A stretch of DNA of 5,465 nt from CAZHFA01 sp964534945 (GTDB lineage: Bacteria > Bdellovibrionota_C > UBA2361 > CAKMMH01): positions 1 to 5,465 of the forward strand of contig CAZHSB010000075.1 of NCBI GenBank assembly GCA_964534945.1. The letters run 5' to 3'. The notes under the pieces were generated by a model, which saw only the letters and a list, made by a program, of their open reading frames with translations, ran no database searches and had not been told where the DNA came from. Below, one piece after another: positions 1 to 4,991 of the stretch. The position numbers and the translations under genes are program-made. Every line of letters starts with the position of its first letter. Position 1 is the stretch's first letter.

Positions 1-167
1 ATCGCTCCATCGTAAGGTCTTTTTAATTTTTTATTATTTTCTGTTTCTTCCCATTGTACAGAAAGCTTTTTAGTACAAATAAGCAACAAAATAAAAATTA
101 TAAAAAATAAAAACGTTTTAGACGCAAAAAATGACAATTTTTCTAAGTGTAATATTATTTTTTTCAA
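1..167 (-). CDS. Partial membrane-anchored protein of unknown function (N-terminal 55 residues)
   Basis: This is the 5' end of a minus-strand gene whose remainder lies beyond base 1. I read a TTG start at 165-167, because GGAG lies six bases upstream (174-177) and an in-frame TAA closes the frame a little further upstream. The first residues are MKKIILHLEKLSFF, followed by a strongly hydrophobic stretch at about residues 18-31 (FLFFIIFILLLIC). A hydrophilic, lysine- and glutamate-rich region follows (TKKLSVQWEETENNKK). The cysteine at the end of the hydrophobic segment is preceded by Leu-Ile and does not make a good lipobox, so a single N-terminal transmembrane anchor with the remainder outside the cytoplasm is more likely than a lipoprotein. 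I do not recognise a family from this fragment. The TTG start and the truncation limit confidence. Confidence 0.55.
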   Translation of the reverse strand, partial: MKKIILHLEKLSFFASKTFLFFIIFILLLICTKKLSVQWEETENNKKLKRPYDGA

Positions 168-170
168 AAA

Positions 171-186
171 CTTCTCCAAGGAGAAA
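171..186 (-). promoter_or_regulatory. Small hairpin containing the ribosome-binding site of the 1-167 gene
   Basis: On the minus strand TTCTCC pairs with GGAGAA around a two-base TT turn, plus one flanking T-G pair. This is the CUUG-type tetraloop geometry, known to be unusually stable for its size. The right arm is the Shine-Dalgarno sequence GGAG, six bases from the TTG start. The pairing is visible in the sequence; any effect on translation is inference. Confidence 0.35.
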
Positions 187-249
187 ACTTAAGCTAACTA
201 GCAAAAAACAAGGTCAAACGGTGTTTCAGATATTAAGAATCTTTACTTT

Positions 250-287
250 AGAAATCAAGAAGTTTTTTTGATTTCTTTCTTTTTTTT
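250..287 (+). terminator. Terminator-like hairpin on the plus strand with no gene upstream
   Basis: AGAAATCAA (250-258) and TTGATTTCT (268-276) form a nine-pair stem around a nine-base loop. The plus strand then continues with a T-rich tail (277-287). That is intrinsic-terminator form for plus-strand transcription, but no plus-strand gene precedes it in the window. It could end an antisense or small transcript, or be a chance AT-rich stem; its G+C content is low. Confidence 0.3.
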
Positions 288-294
288 AAAACAT

Positions 295-332
295 AAAAAA
301 AAGGAAAACACTTTTTGTAAAAAATATTTCCC
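295..332 (-). terminator. Rho-independent terminator of the A1-B1 lipoprotein operon
   Basis: Read on the minus strand, GGAAA (331-327) pairs with TTTCC (307-303). An inner T-run/A-run pairing can extend the stem across a small internal loop. The right arm is followed by eight T residues (302-295). It lies about 50 bases past the stop of the 383-715 gene, in the right place and orientation to end that operon. Confidence 0.6.
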
Positions 333-382
333 TCTTTTAATTTTATATTTAAACTACAAAAGAAAAATTACTAGCATAATCC

Positions 383-715
383 TTATTTTCTCTCCCCACA
401 TCCTTCAACAGTCCAGCTTCCTTGATAGAAGACAGGAACAATAATCATATTACTATTTGTTATTGTAGTATCTAAAAGTATAGGAGATGAAGTTTTTGAA
501 TATGCTTCATCAATAGCACTTTGTAATAATGCTCTTCCTGTTGGAATACCTAGTAAAAGCATGTTGCCAACTTTTCCAGAAACAAAATCACCTGTTTTTG
601 TCGTATCAACACTAAAATTTTCTTTATCAATTTCTTTAGTTGAATACATAGAGAAATGACTTCTTGTAGAACAAGCTATTTGAAATAATAATAAAACTAA
701 TATAACTTTTTTCAT
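383..715 (-). CDS. Small lipoprotein B1 of an A-B paralogous pair, function unknown
   Basis: A 110-residue protein with a type II signal peptide: MKK, a hydrophobic core, then QIAC with the lipidation cysteine at residue 15. The mature domain is about 95 residues. It contains FSMYSTKEIDKENFSVD (21-37), a GKVGN turn (47-51), GIPTG (56-60), an AIDEA helix (67-71) and a strand-like IIVPVF segment (91-96). The closest relative in the window is B2 (2250-2621): both share Cys-x-x-x-SH after the lipobox, a YS-x-K-x-x-DKE-x-F motif, GDF, and an I(D/N)EA helix. The layout loosely recalls the small TRL-like lipoproteins (Pfam PF13146), but I cannot confirm that. The ATG shares one base with the upstream TAA (TAATG), and GGAGG (721-725) lies five bases from the start, so translation is probably coupled to A1. 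Anchoring in the outer or inner membrane is inferred. Confidence 0.85.
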   Translation of the reverse strand: MKKVILVLLLFQIACSTRSHFSMYSTKEIDKENFSVDTTKTGDFVSGKVGNMLLLGIPTGRALLQSAIDEAYSKTSSPILLDTTITNSNMIIVPVFYQGSWTVEGCGERK

Positions 716-1083
716 TATTGCCTCCCTTTAGTGTTAATAACAGTCCCTTTTACTTGAACACAGTCAAAAATCGGTACTGTCAAAAAATGATTATATGGAT
801 GTTTAAATCTTTTAAATTCTCCATCAACCATAATATCTCCATTTCCATTTTTTAAAGCATCTTCTAATGCTAATTCCATAGATGCTTTATGTAACCCACC
901 GAATATAGGAAAAACAGTTGAAAATGTGCAATTTTCTCCTATAACAGCAACTTTTTTTGGAAGTTCATTTAAATTTACATTTTTTAGCGTAACATCACGA
1001 GTTGAAGCTATAGTGAATTTTCTAGTATCAACAGCACAGGCAGGCAATAAAAGCAAGATGAAAAGCAAGAACAATTTTTTCAT
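715..1083 (-). CDS. Small lipoprotein A1, first gene of the A-B pair, function unknown
   Basis: A 122-residue protein beginning MKK, followed by a leucine-rich core and the lipobox LPAC, with Cys16 as the acylation site. The mature region starts with a FTIASTRDV strand (23-31), then KNVNLNELP (34-42), an FPIFGG turn (58-63), an amphipathic helix (68-79) and NGNGDIMVD (79-87), and ends near GTVINTKG (113-120). The 1972-2250 region matches it at KNVNLN-LP, GNGDI-D-FKR and GTV-NT-G, so the two are clear paralogues. The STRDV and GDI-VD pattern also resembles STKEI and ILLD of B1, suggesting that A and B are ancient relatives. The start is well supported: AAGGAG (1091-1096) lies seven bases upstream of the ATG. 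The gene is first in a two-gene operon with B1 and is transcribed from the minus-strand promoter at 1123-1151. Cys52 and Cys108 are the only cysteines in the mature part besides the acylated one. Confidence 0.85.
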   Translation of the reverse strand: MKKLFLLFILLLLPACAVDTRKFTIASTRDVTLKNVNLNELPKKVAVIGENCTFSTVFPIFGGLHKASMELALEDALKNGNGDIMVDGEFKRFKHPYNHFLTVPIFDCVQVKGTVINTKGRQ

Positions 1084-1119
1084 TCTTTTTCTCCTTTTTT
1101 AAAAACACAAAAAACTTTG

Positions 1120-1148
1120 TTGATTATACACAACAAGTTGATTATAAT
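1120..1148 (+). promoter_or_regulatory. Sigma70-type promoter for the poly-glycine lipoprotein gene
   Basis: TTGATT (1120-1125, four of six consensus bases) and a perfect TATAAT (1143-1148) are separated by exactly 17 bases. Transcription should start near 1155, giving a leader of about 60 bases before the ATG at 1215. The site overlaps completely with the minus-strand promoter. Confidence 0.75.
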
Positions 1149-1151
1149 CAA
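1123..1151 (-). promoter_or_regulatory. Sigma70-type promoter for the A1-B1 operon
   Basis: On the minus strand TTGATT (1151-1146) and a perfect TATAAT (1128-1123) are also separated by exactly 17 bases. The start of transcription is expected near 1116, leaving a leader of about 33 bases before the A1 ATG. The elements are the mirror image of the plus-strand promoter, so only one polymerase can occupy the site at a time. Confidence 0.75.
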
Positions 1152-1214
1152 CACGCTTTTTAAAAGCATTTAATCTTTTATTAAAAAAAATAATTTTATA
1201 AGAAAGGAAAAAAC

Positions 1215-1829
1215 ATGAAGAAAATTATTATTACCATTGCACTTTTACTATCACTATCAGGAACATTTATCGCTTGTGGCGGAGGAGGAGGCGGTGGTGG
1301 TGCATCCTATGCGGGAGTATGGAAGATTTTTATATCAAGAACATATGATCCTTGCGGAATTGATAGTGATTCTATTGCTGCAGGGACACACACAATAAAT
1401 GTTAACCAAGATGATAAAAAAGTCGTTGTCAACTGGGGAAGTGCTGCATTTACAGGAGAGACAACAGATGAAGACGGTTTCGAGGTTTATTACAGATCGG
1501 AACCTTCAGGAAATTGCTCTGGTGCCCAAGTTATTATATTTCAAAATGCAAGCTCTGGCACAGCTGACGTAGGTTATGGAATTGCCATAACCTGTGGATC
1601 AACAACATGTACTATTGGTTATAATGGAACAGGAACGAGAACTAGCTCTAAAGCAATCTCATTTGATTTATATAATAAAAATTATACTGAATCAACTCCA
1701 AGTGACTTGTTAGAATTACAAGGAATAATTTGTTCAGAAGGAGCATCACTTTCGGGTTCTGAATCAGGGAATCCAAACCTTGAAGACTTAGCTCTTAATG
1801 CAGCATATGAAGCATTAACTGAAAAATAA
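1215..1829 (+). CDS. Poly-glycine-tethered lipoprotein of unknown function
   Basis: A 204-residue protein. The signal peptide is MKK followed by a hydrophobic core (4-15) and FIAC, with Cys21 as the lipidation site. Eight consecutive glycines (22-29) follow immediately, encoded by mixed GGC, GGA and GGT codons. The glycine run presumably acts as a flexible tether between the membrane anchor and the folded domain. The mature domain looks all-beta: AGVWKIFIS (33-41), alternating hydrophobic strands such as KKVVVNW (68-74), a TTDEDGF turn, and YNGTGTRTSS (136-145). Five mature cysteines (47, 101, 127, 132, 173) could form disulfides. The opening GVW strand recalls lipocalin-like barrels, but this is weak. 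AAAGGA (1203-1208) lies six bases from the ATG. The gene is monocistronic, bounded by the 1120-1148 promoter and the 1846-1893 hairpin. No enzymatic motif is seen. Confidence 0.85.
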   Translation: MKKIIITIALLLSLSGTFIACGGGGGGGGASYAGVWKIFISRTYDPCGIDSDSIAAGTHTINVNQDDKKVVVNWGSAAFTGETTDEDGFEVYYRSEPSGNCSGAQVIIFQNASSGTADVGYGIAITCGSTTCTIGYNGTGTRTSSKAISFDLYNKNYTESTPSDLLELQGIICSEGASLSGSESGNPNLEDLALNAAYEALTEK

Positions 1830-1845
1830 AATAATTAATAACAAA

Positions 1846-1893
1846 AGCACTTCTTTCAATGATTTTAATATTGTGAGAGGTGCTATTTATTTT
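1846..1893 (+). terminator. Intrinsic terminator of the poly-glycine lipoprotein gene
   Basis: The left arm (1846-1860) and right arm (1870-1884) pair over 15 positions with a single T-T mismatch and a few G-T pairs, around the nine-base loop GATTTTAAT. A moderately T-rich tail (1885-1893) follows. It begins 17 bases after the TAA stop. It also separates this gene from psiA2, so little transcription may pass into the A2-B2 pair. Confidence 0.7.
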
Positions 1894-1911
1894 AAGGACA
1901 AAGTCACCTTT

Positions 1912-2250
1912 ATGAACAAAATACTTCTTTTTTAAATAATTTTTATGCAAGCATGTTAAACATATTTTCCAATGAAAATAGTTCCTACGCGTCAAATTAA
2001 TGTTAAAAATGTTAATTTAAATAAACTTCCTAGAAATGAAAATGTTGAGGTAAAAAAGTGTCGTCCTATTTTTCCTCTTCTTATGCCAATTGATCTTTTT
2101 CAAAATAGTTATGATGAACTTGTAGAAAGTGCTTTGCAGAAAGGAAATGGAGATATTTTACTTGATCCAATTTTTAAGAGAAACAACTTTTTGTTTGCAA
2201 TATGTTTAAGTGTTCGCGGAACCGTTGTTAATACAAGAGGAGAAAAATAA
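1912..2250 (+). pseudogene. Decayed lipoprotein gene psiA2, paralogue of A1, with two stop codons in the signal peptide
   Basis: An uninterrupted frame from an internal ATG (1972-2250, 92 codons) matches the mature part of A1: KNVNLN-LP, then GNGDI-LD-FKR, then RGTVVNTRGEK at the end. That internal ATG has no ribosome site and would give a protein without a signal peptide. Reading upstream in the same frame, an ATG at 1912 opens MNKILLF, then TAA (1933-1935), IIFMQAC, then TAA (1957-1959), TYFP and into the 1972 ATG. The Lys-hydrophobic-Gln-Ala-Cys layout is a lipoprotein signal peptide, and its cysteine sits 16 residues before KNVN, against 17 in A1. The gene is therefore most simply a lipoprotein inactivated by two nonsense mutations. 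Relative to A1 it also lacks about seven residues between FKR and the C-terminal strand. The alternative is a short cytosolic protein from 1972, which I consider unlikely. Confidence 0.75.
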
Positions 2251-2621
2251 TGATGAAAAATTTTTTTATACTATCAATATTTATTTTGTTTTTTCTAAAT
2301 GGTTGCACCAACACAAGTCATGTTACCTTGTATTCTTTTAAAGATTTTGATAAAGAACACTTTACCGTAAACACACAAAACAGAGGTGATTTTAAAAACG
2401 GTGATGTAAATGCAAAACTTCTTTTATTTTATTTTCCACTTACAAGAGAAACTTTAGGAGGAAACAAGTTGGAAATTAGCATCAATGAAGCATTCGGATA
2501 TTCCAACTCAAATATTTTTGTTGATACTGAATTTGAATATTTTTTTGCTGGAGACATATTTCCTTTTTGCATTTACTGCCAAACAGATGTAACGGTTTCA
2601 GGGTATGAATCTAAAAATTAA
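2250..2621 (+). CDS. Small lipoprotein B2, paralogue of B1, function unknown
   Basis: A 123-residue protein with a hydrophobic signal peptide and the lipobox LNGC, acylation site Cys19. The mature region carries SHVTLYSFKDFDKEHFTV (23-40), GDF (46-48), FPLTR (62-66), an ISINEA helix (76-81), NIFVDTEFEYFF (88-99) and two further cysteines at 107 and 110 (CIYC). Similarity to B1 runs along the whole length, with an insertion around residues 66-75 and a longer C-terminal part. The ATG at 2250 overlaps the TAA of psiA2 in the same TAATG arrangement as A1-B1, and AGGAG (2238-2242) lies seven bases upstream. A second ATG follows immediately at 2253. The frame is intact although its upstream partner is broken. 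No promoter was found directly in front, so expression may depend on readthrough past the 1846-1893 hairpin. It ends before the shared terminator at 2644-2693. Confidence 0.8.
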   Translation: MMKNFFILSIFILFFLNGCTNTSHVTLYSFKDFDKEHFTVNTQNRGDFKNGDVNAKLLLFYFPLTRETLGGNKLEISINEAFGYSNSNIFVDTEFEYFFAGDIFPFCIYCQTDVTVSGYESKN

Positions 2622-2643
2622 AATTTGTTGCTATTTAAATTTT

Positions 2644-2693
2644 AAAACTCAAAAAGCATTGTGAGTTTTTTTATAAAATACCAATGCTTTTTT
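2644..2693. terminator. Convergent terminator region with two competing hairpins
   Basis: Hairpin 1 pairs AAAACTCA (2644-2651) with TGAGTTTT (2662-2669) and is followed on the plus strand by more T residues. Hairpin 2 pairs AAAAAGCATTG (2651-2661) with CAATGCTTTTT (2682-2692), an 11-pair stem. The left arm of hairpin 2 is essentially the loop of hairpin 1, so the two stems compete or could stack as a pseudoknot. The region lies between the convergent B2 and cysS genes, and both stems have T-runs on the exit side in one or both directions. It probably ends both transcripts. Confidence 0.7.
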
Positions 2694-2729
2694 AATTTAA
2701 AAGACTAAAAATATACTAGTATTTTTTGC

Positions 2730-4160
2730 TTACTCATTTTTCTCAAAATCTATTTCATAAATAGAGCCGCTTGGCGTATCAAGTACGTTCAATCCCATTT
2801 TTGTAAGCTCTGCTTTGCACGCGTCTGCTTTTTCGTAATCTTTTGATTGCTTATATTGATTTCTTAATGAAATAAGATTGTCTGCCTCTTTAACATCTAT
2901 TGATAACATTTCAAGATGTTTGTTTTTTATATTTTCTAAATATTCCCTAGGAGAAGAATTAAAAATTGATAAAATATTTCCGTATGTTTCTTGAATTGTA
3001 TTATAAACTCCATTTAATGATTCAAAATCTTTCTTTGATATTTTCTTTTTTATAGTTGATATATAATCATACATATTAGCAATTGTTTTTGCTGTATTAA
3101 AATCATCGTCCATATTTTTTTCAAAATTTTCTTTAATTTCCAAAGCTAAAGAACTTTTAGTTTCTGGAAGATTAAGATCTTTTAACTCTTTTAAGATTTT
3201 ATAAAATTCGTACATATGTTTTTCTGCTTGGTCAAAATCTCCTTTCATTATATTTAAGTCACTTCTATAAACTGATTGATGTATTACAAGCTTTATTGTT
3301 TCTGCATCATATCTTGCAAGTGAATTTCTTATGCTTATGCCATTTCCTAAAGACTTACTCATCTTGGCGCCTTCTACTTTTACAAGTCCGCAATGCACCC
3401 AATATTTTGATAGTGGTTTTCCATTACAAGCTTCACTTTGAGCAATTTCATTTTCATGATGTGGAAACTTTAGATCTCTTCCCCCACCATGGATATCAAT
3501 AGTTTCCCCTAAAAATTTTTTACACATTGCCGAGCATTCTATATGCCAACCAGGTCTACCTTTTCCCCATGGAGAATTCCAAAAGATTTCTCCCTCTTTT
3601 GCTGATTTCCAAAGTGCAAAATCTCTATCATCTCGTTTTCCCTCTACGACATCTTTTCTTACACCTGACATTTCTGTTTCTATATTACGATTTGATAATT
3701 TTCCATATTCTGGGAATTTTAATGTATCAAAATAAACATCATGATTAACCTCACTTTGGTACGCAAAACCTTTATCAATCAACTCTTGGATAAAACTTAC
3801 AATCTCTTCTATCGTTTCAGATGCTTTTGGCTCAAAATCTGCAAACCTGATTCCTAAATTTTTTAAATCTTCATTTGTTCTTGTCATAAAATTTCTTGCA
3901 AATTCTTTTTGATCCATATGAATTGCGTTAGCATTTGTAATTATTTTATCATCAACATCTGTATGATTTCTAACATAAGTTACGTTATATCCTTTATACT
4001 CTAGATATCTTCTCATAACATCAAATTGCAATGCCTGTTTAGCGTGTCCAATATGCGCATCATCCGAACAAGTAATTCCGCAAGCGTACATTTTTACATT
4101 TTTATGATCGATTGGTACAAACTCTTCTTTCTTACCAGTTAATGAATTAAAAATTTTCAC
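2730..4160 (-). CDS. cysS: Cysteinyl-tRNA synthetase
   Basis: This cytosolic class I aminoacyl-tRNA synthetase activates cysteine with ATP and charges tRNA-Cys. At 476 residues it is full length (E. coli CysS is 461). The HIGH motif is at 36-39 and KMSKS at 266-270. The four zinc ligands that select cysteine are all present: Cys27, Cys209 (within GWHIECS, 204-210), His234 and Glu238 (within HHENE, 234-238). The connective region contains the expected GKRDDRDFALWK stretch (174-185). A helical anticodon-binding region (about 345-410) contains DDDFNTA. The C-terminal domain ends with KADACKAELTKMGL and DTPSGSIYEI, where a tyrosine replaces the usual tryptophan. An oddity is CGITCS before HIGH in place of the common CGPTVY. 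The start is GTG at 4158-4160, supported by GGAG (4167-4170) six bases upstream and by the conserved N-terminus MKIFNSLTGKKEEF. The gene appears monocistronic, with its own promoter at 4217-4245. Confidence 0.98.
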   Translation of the reverse strand: MKIFNSLTGKKEEFVPIDHKNVKMYACGITCSDDAHIGHAKQALQFDVMRRYLEYKGYNVTYVRNHTDVDDKIITNANAIHMDQKEFARNFMTRTNEDLKNLGIRFADFEPKASETIEEIVSFIQELIDKGFAYQSEVNHDVYFDTLKFPEYGKLSNRNIETEMSGVRKDVVEGKRDDRDFALWKSAKEGEIFWNSPWGKGRPGWHIECSAMCKKFLGETIDIHGGGRDLKFPHHENEIAQSEACNGKPLSKYWVHCGLVKVEGAKMSKSLGNGISIRNSLARYDAETIKLVIHQSVYRSDLNIMKGDFDQAEKHMYEFYKILKELKDLNLPETKSSLALEIKENFEKNMDDDFNTAKTIANMYDYISTIKKKISKKDFESLNGVYNTIQETYGNILSIFNSSPREYLENIKNKHLEMLSIDVKEADNLISLRNQYKQSKDYEKADACKAELTKMGLNVLDTPSGSIYEIDFEKNE

Positions 4161-4216
4161 AAAAAACTCCGATAAATAATTATTTAAATAAAATATAAGA
4201 ATATATTATTAGAATC

Positions 4217-4245
4217 ATATTAGTTTATAAAGATATTAATTTCAA
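4217..4245 (-). promoter_or_regulatory. Probable cysS promoter
   Basis: On the minus strand TTGAAA (4245-4240, five of six consensus bases) is followed after 17 bases by TAATAT (4222-4217, four of six). A transcript would start near 4210, about 50 bases before the GTG start. I see no T-box antiterminator motif in this leader, which is too short to hold one. Confidence 0.55.
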
Positions 4246-4309
4246 TTCCACCCTAACATATTCCCATGCATTTTAAAGGACAAAAAGAAGATAAGAGTGA
4301 AAAAACAAT

Positions 4310-4660
4310 ATGCAAAGAAAGTTAAAAAACATGTTATATTAAAAATTTCATAAGGCATACTAAGTTAAGTGGCATCAAGTAAATGGTGTGAAGTTTTCAA
4401 TTAAACGCCATCTGGCAGTTGAACAATATAGGAAGATAAAGGCACAATTTATCAAGGTAATAATGAAAAATCAAAAAGAAAAAATAAGAAAATTATAAAA
4501 AAAGATAGCTGATTTACATATAAAGTTGGGCGTATACAGTTGTATAATAAAAGCAGCTGGTGATGATTATGGTTTTAAATTAAAAAAAGATTTGGACTCA
4601 GAGGCGTTAGGACTTGTAGACAAAAAGGCAGGAAAAGTGTTAAAAAAGTACGAAAAGTGA
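4310..4660 (+). pseudogene. Probable decayed gene encoding a lysine-rich protein, unknown family
   Basis: One plus-strand frame reads like protein across three TAA stops (4340, 4361 and 4496). After the second stop come VKWHQVNGVKFSIKRHLAVE, then QYRKIKAQFIKVIMKNQKEK and IRKL. After the third come KKIADLHIKLGVYSCIIKAA, GDDYGFKLKKDLDSEALGL and VDKKAGKVLKKYEK, ending at a TGATGA double stop. The strand is purine-rich, as in the real genes nearby, and the charged/aliphatic pattern looks coding and largely helical. The start is unclear: an ATG at 4310 is in frame but lacks a good ribosome site, and a GTG at 4297 lies in another frame. I do not recognise the family. The open segments (44 and 53 codons) are short enough in AT-rich DNA that a non-coding explanation remains possible. 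Confidence 0.4.
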
Positions 4661-4852
4661 TGAAAGGTCCAGAGCATAATTCTAGCATAATCCTAGGTGT
4701 CCTGAAAATAATTGCTTTAAACTAACGAACTAGGATTATAAAATATTTTATTAAAAATTTATGAAATGAATTTATGTTTATTGTGAACTTTCAGCCCACA
4801 AAATTATTAAATATTTTTTCCTAGGTTCCACGCATTCCTTTCAGAAATTACT

Positions 4853-4936
4853 CGCCCCTAGGCTATCACAGGAAGCGTTTTTAACGCTGTCGAAGTTAAC
4901 ATGCTAAAATCTTAACTTTGCCCCTTTGGGGCGACA
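4853..4936. ncRNA. GC-rich structured element, candidate non-coding RNA of unknown class and strand
   Basis: In an otherwise AT-rich stretch, several stems follow one another: AGCGTT (4874-4879) with AACGCT (4883-4888); AAGTTAA (4893-4899) with TTAACTT (4912-4918); and GCCCC (4920-4924) with GGGGC (4928-4932). TGTCG (4888-4892) can pair with CGACA (4932-4936), enclosing the last two stems as a three-way junction. Alternatively CGCCCC (4853-4858) can pair with GGGGCG (4928-4933), which competes with that fold. I compared it by eye with tmRNA, RNase P, SRP and tRNA and saw no convincing signature. The strand is undetermined because the stems form on both. Confidence 0.35.
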
Positions 4937-4957
4937 AAAATTTGTAATATACATAAG

Positions 4958-4991
4958 ACAAAAAAATGTGCCTGTCCTGTTTTTGTTTTTT
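4958..4991 (+). terminator. Weak terminator-like stem after the structured element
   Basis: ACAAAAA (4958-4964) pairs with TTTTTGT (4980-4986) around a 15-base loop and is followed by five T residues on the plus strand. Only one G-C pair supports the stem. It would be in the right place to end a plus-strand RNA carrying the 4853-4936 element, but it may be chance. Confidence 0.25.

Larger units (their letters stand above)
1119..1152. promoter_or_regulatory. 34-bp quasi-palindromic control site shared by two divergent promoters
   Basis: Two 16-bp units are separated by two bases. The right unit (1137-1152) is the perfect palindrome GTTGATTATAATCAAC. The left unit (1119-1134) is GTTGATTATACACAAC, differing at two positions. 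The whole 34 bp matches its own reverse complement at 28 of 34 positions. Each unit supplies the -35 of one promoter and the -10 of the other. This symmetry would suit binding by a dimeric repressor, but no regulator gene is visible in the window. Confidence 0.7.

Noticed and set aside
1155..1167. GCTTTT-T-AAAAGC inverted repeat near the plus-strand transcription start
   Set aside because: Six pairs around a single base cannot form a hairpin without losing inner pairs, and as an operator it is too AT-rich to distinguish from background.
1795..1995. 66-codon minus-strand frame overlapping the end of the poly-glycine gene, the terminator and the psiA2 leader
   Set aside because: It runs antisense to recognisable features, has no ribosome site I can see, and its product shows no protein-like motif.
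3296..3502. 68-codon plus-strand frame inside cysS
   Set aside because: It is antisense to highly conserved CysS sequence (zinc-ligand and KMSKS region); the frame is open only because of codon bias in cysS.
3527..3748. 73-codon plus-strand frame inside cysS
   Set aside because: Same reason: it lies opposite the conserved GWHIECS and connective region and has no support of its own.
4161..4300. T-box or other riboswitch before cysS
   Set aside because: The leader after the likely start site is only about 50 bases, AT-only, with no specifier loop, antiterminator or terminator stem.
371..4694. 13-mer CTAGCATAATCCT present at 371-383 and at 4682-4694
   Set aside because: With this base composition about two shared 13-mers are expected by chance in 5.4 kb, and the flanks do not match, so it is not evidence of a mobile element.
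4687..4739. 10-bp inverted repeat ATAATCCTAG / CTAGGATTAT with a 33-base spacer
   Set aside because: A repeat of this length and spacing is expected about once by chance in a window of this composition. No T-run, transposase or target duplication is seen.
4820..4936. Possible tmRNA, including the permuted form, suggested by TTCGACA and GGGGC on the minus strand
   Set aside because: The distance between the two motifs is wrong, no T-arm or tag-coding frame is seen, and the acceptor stem cannot be built.
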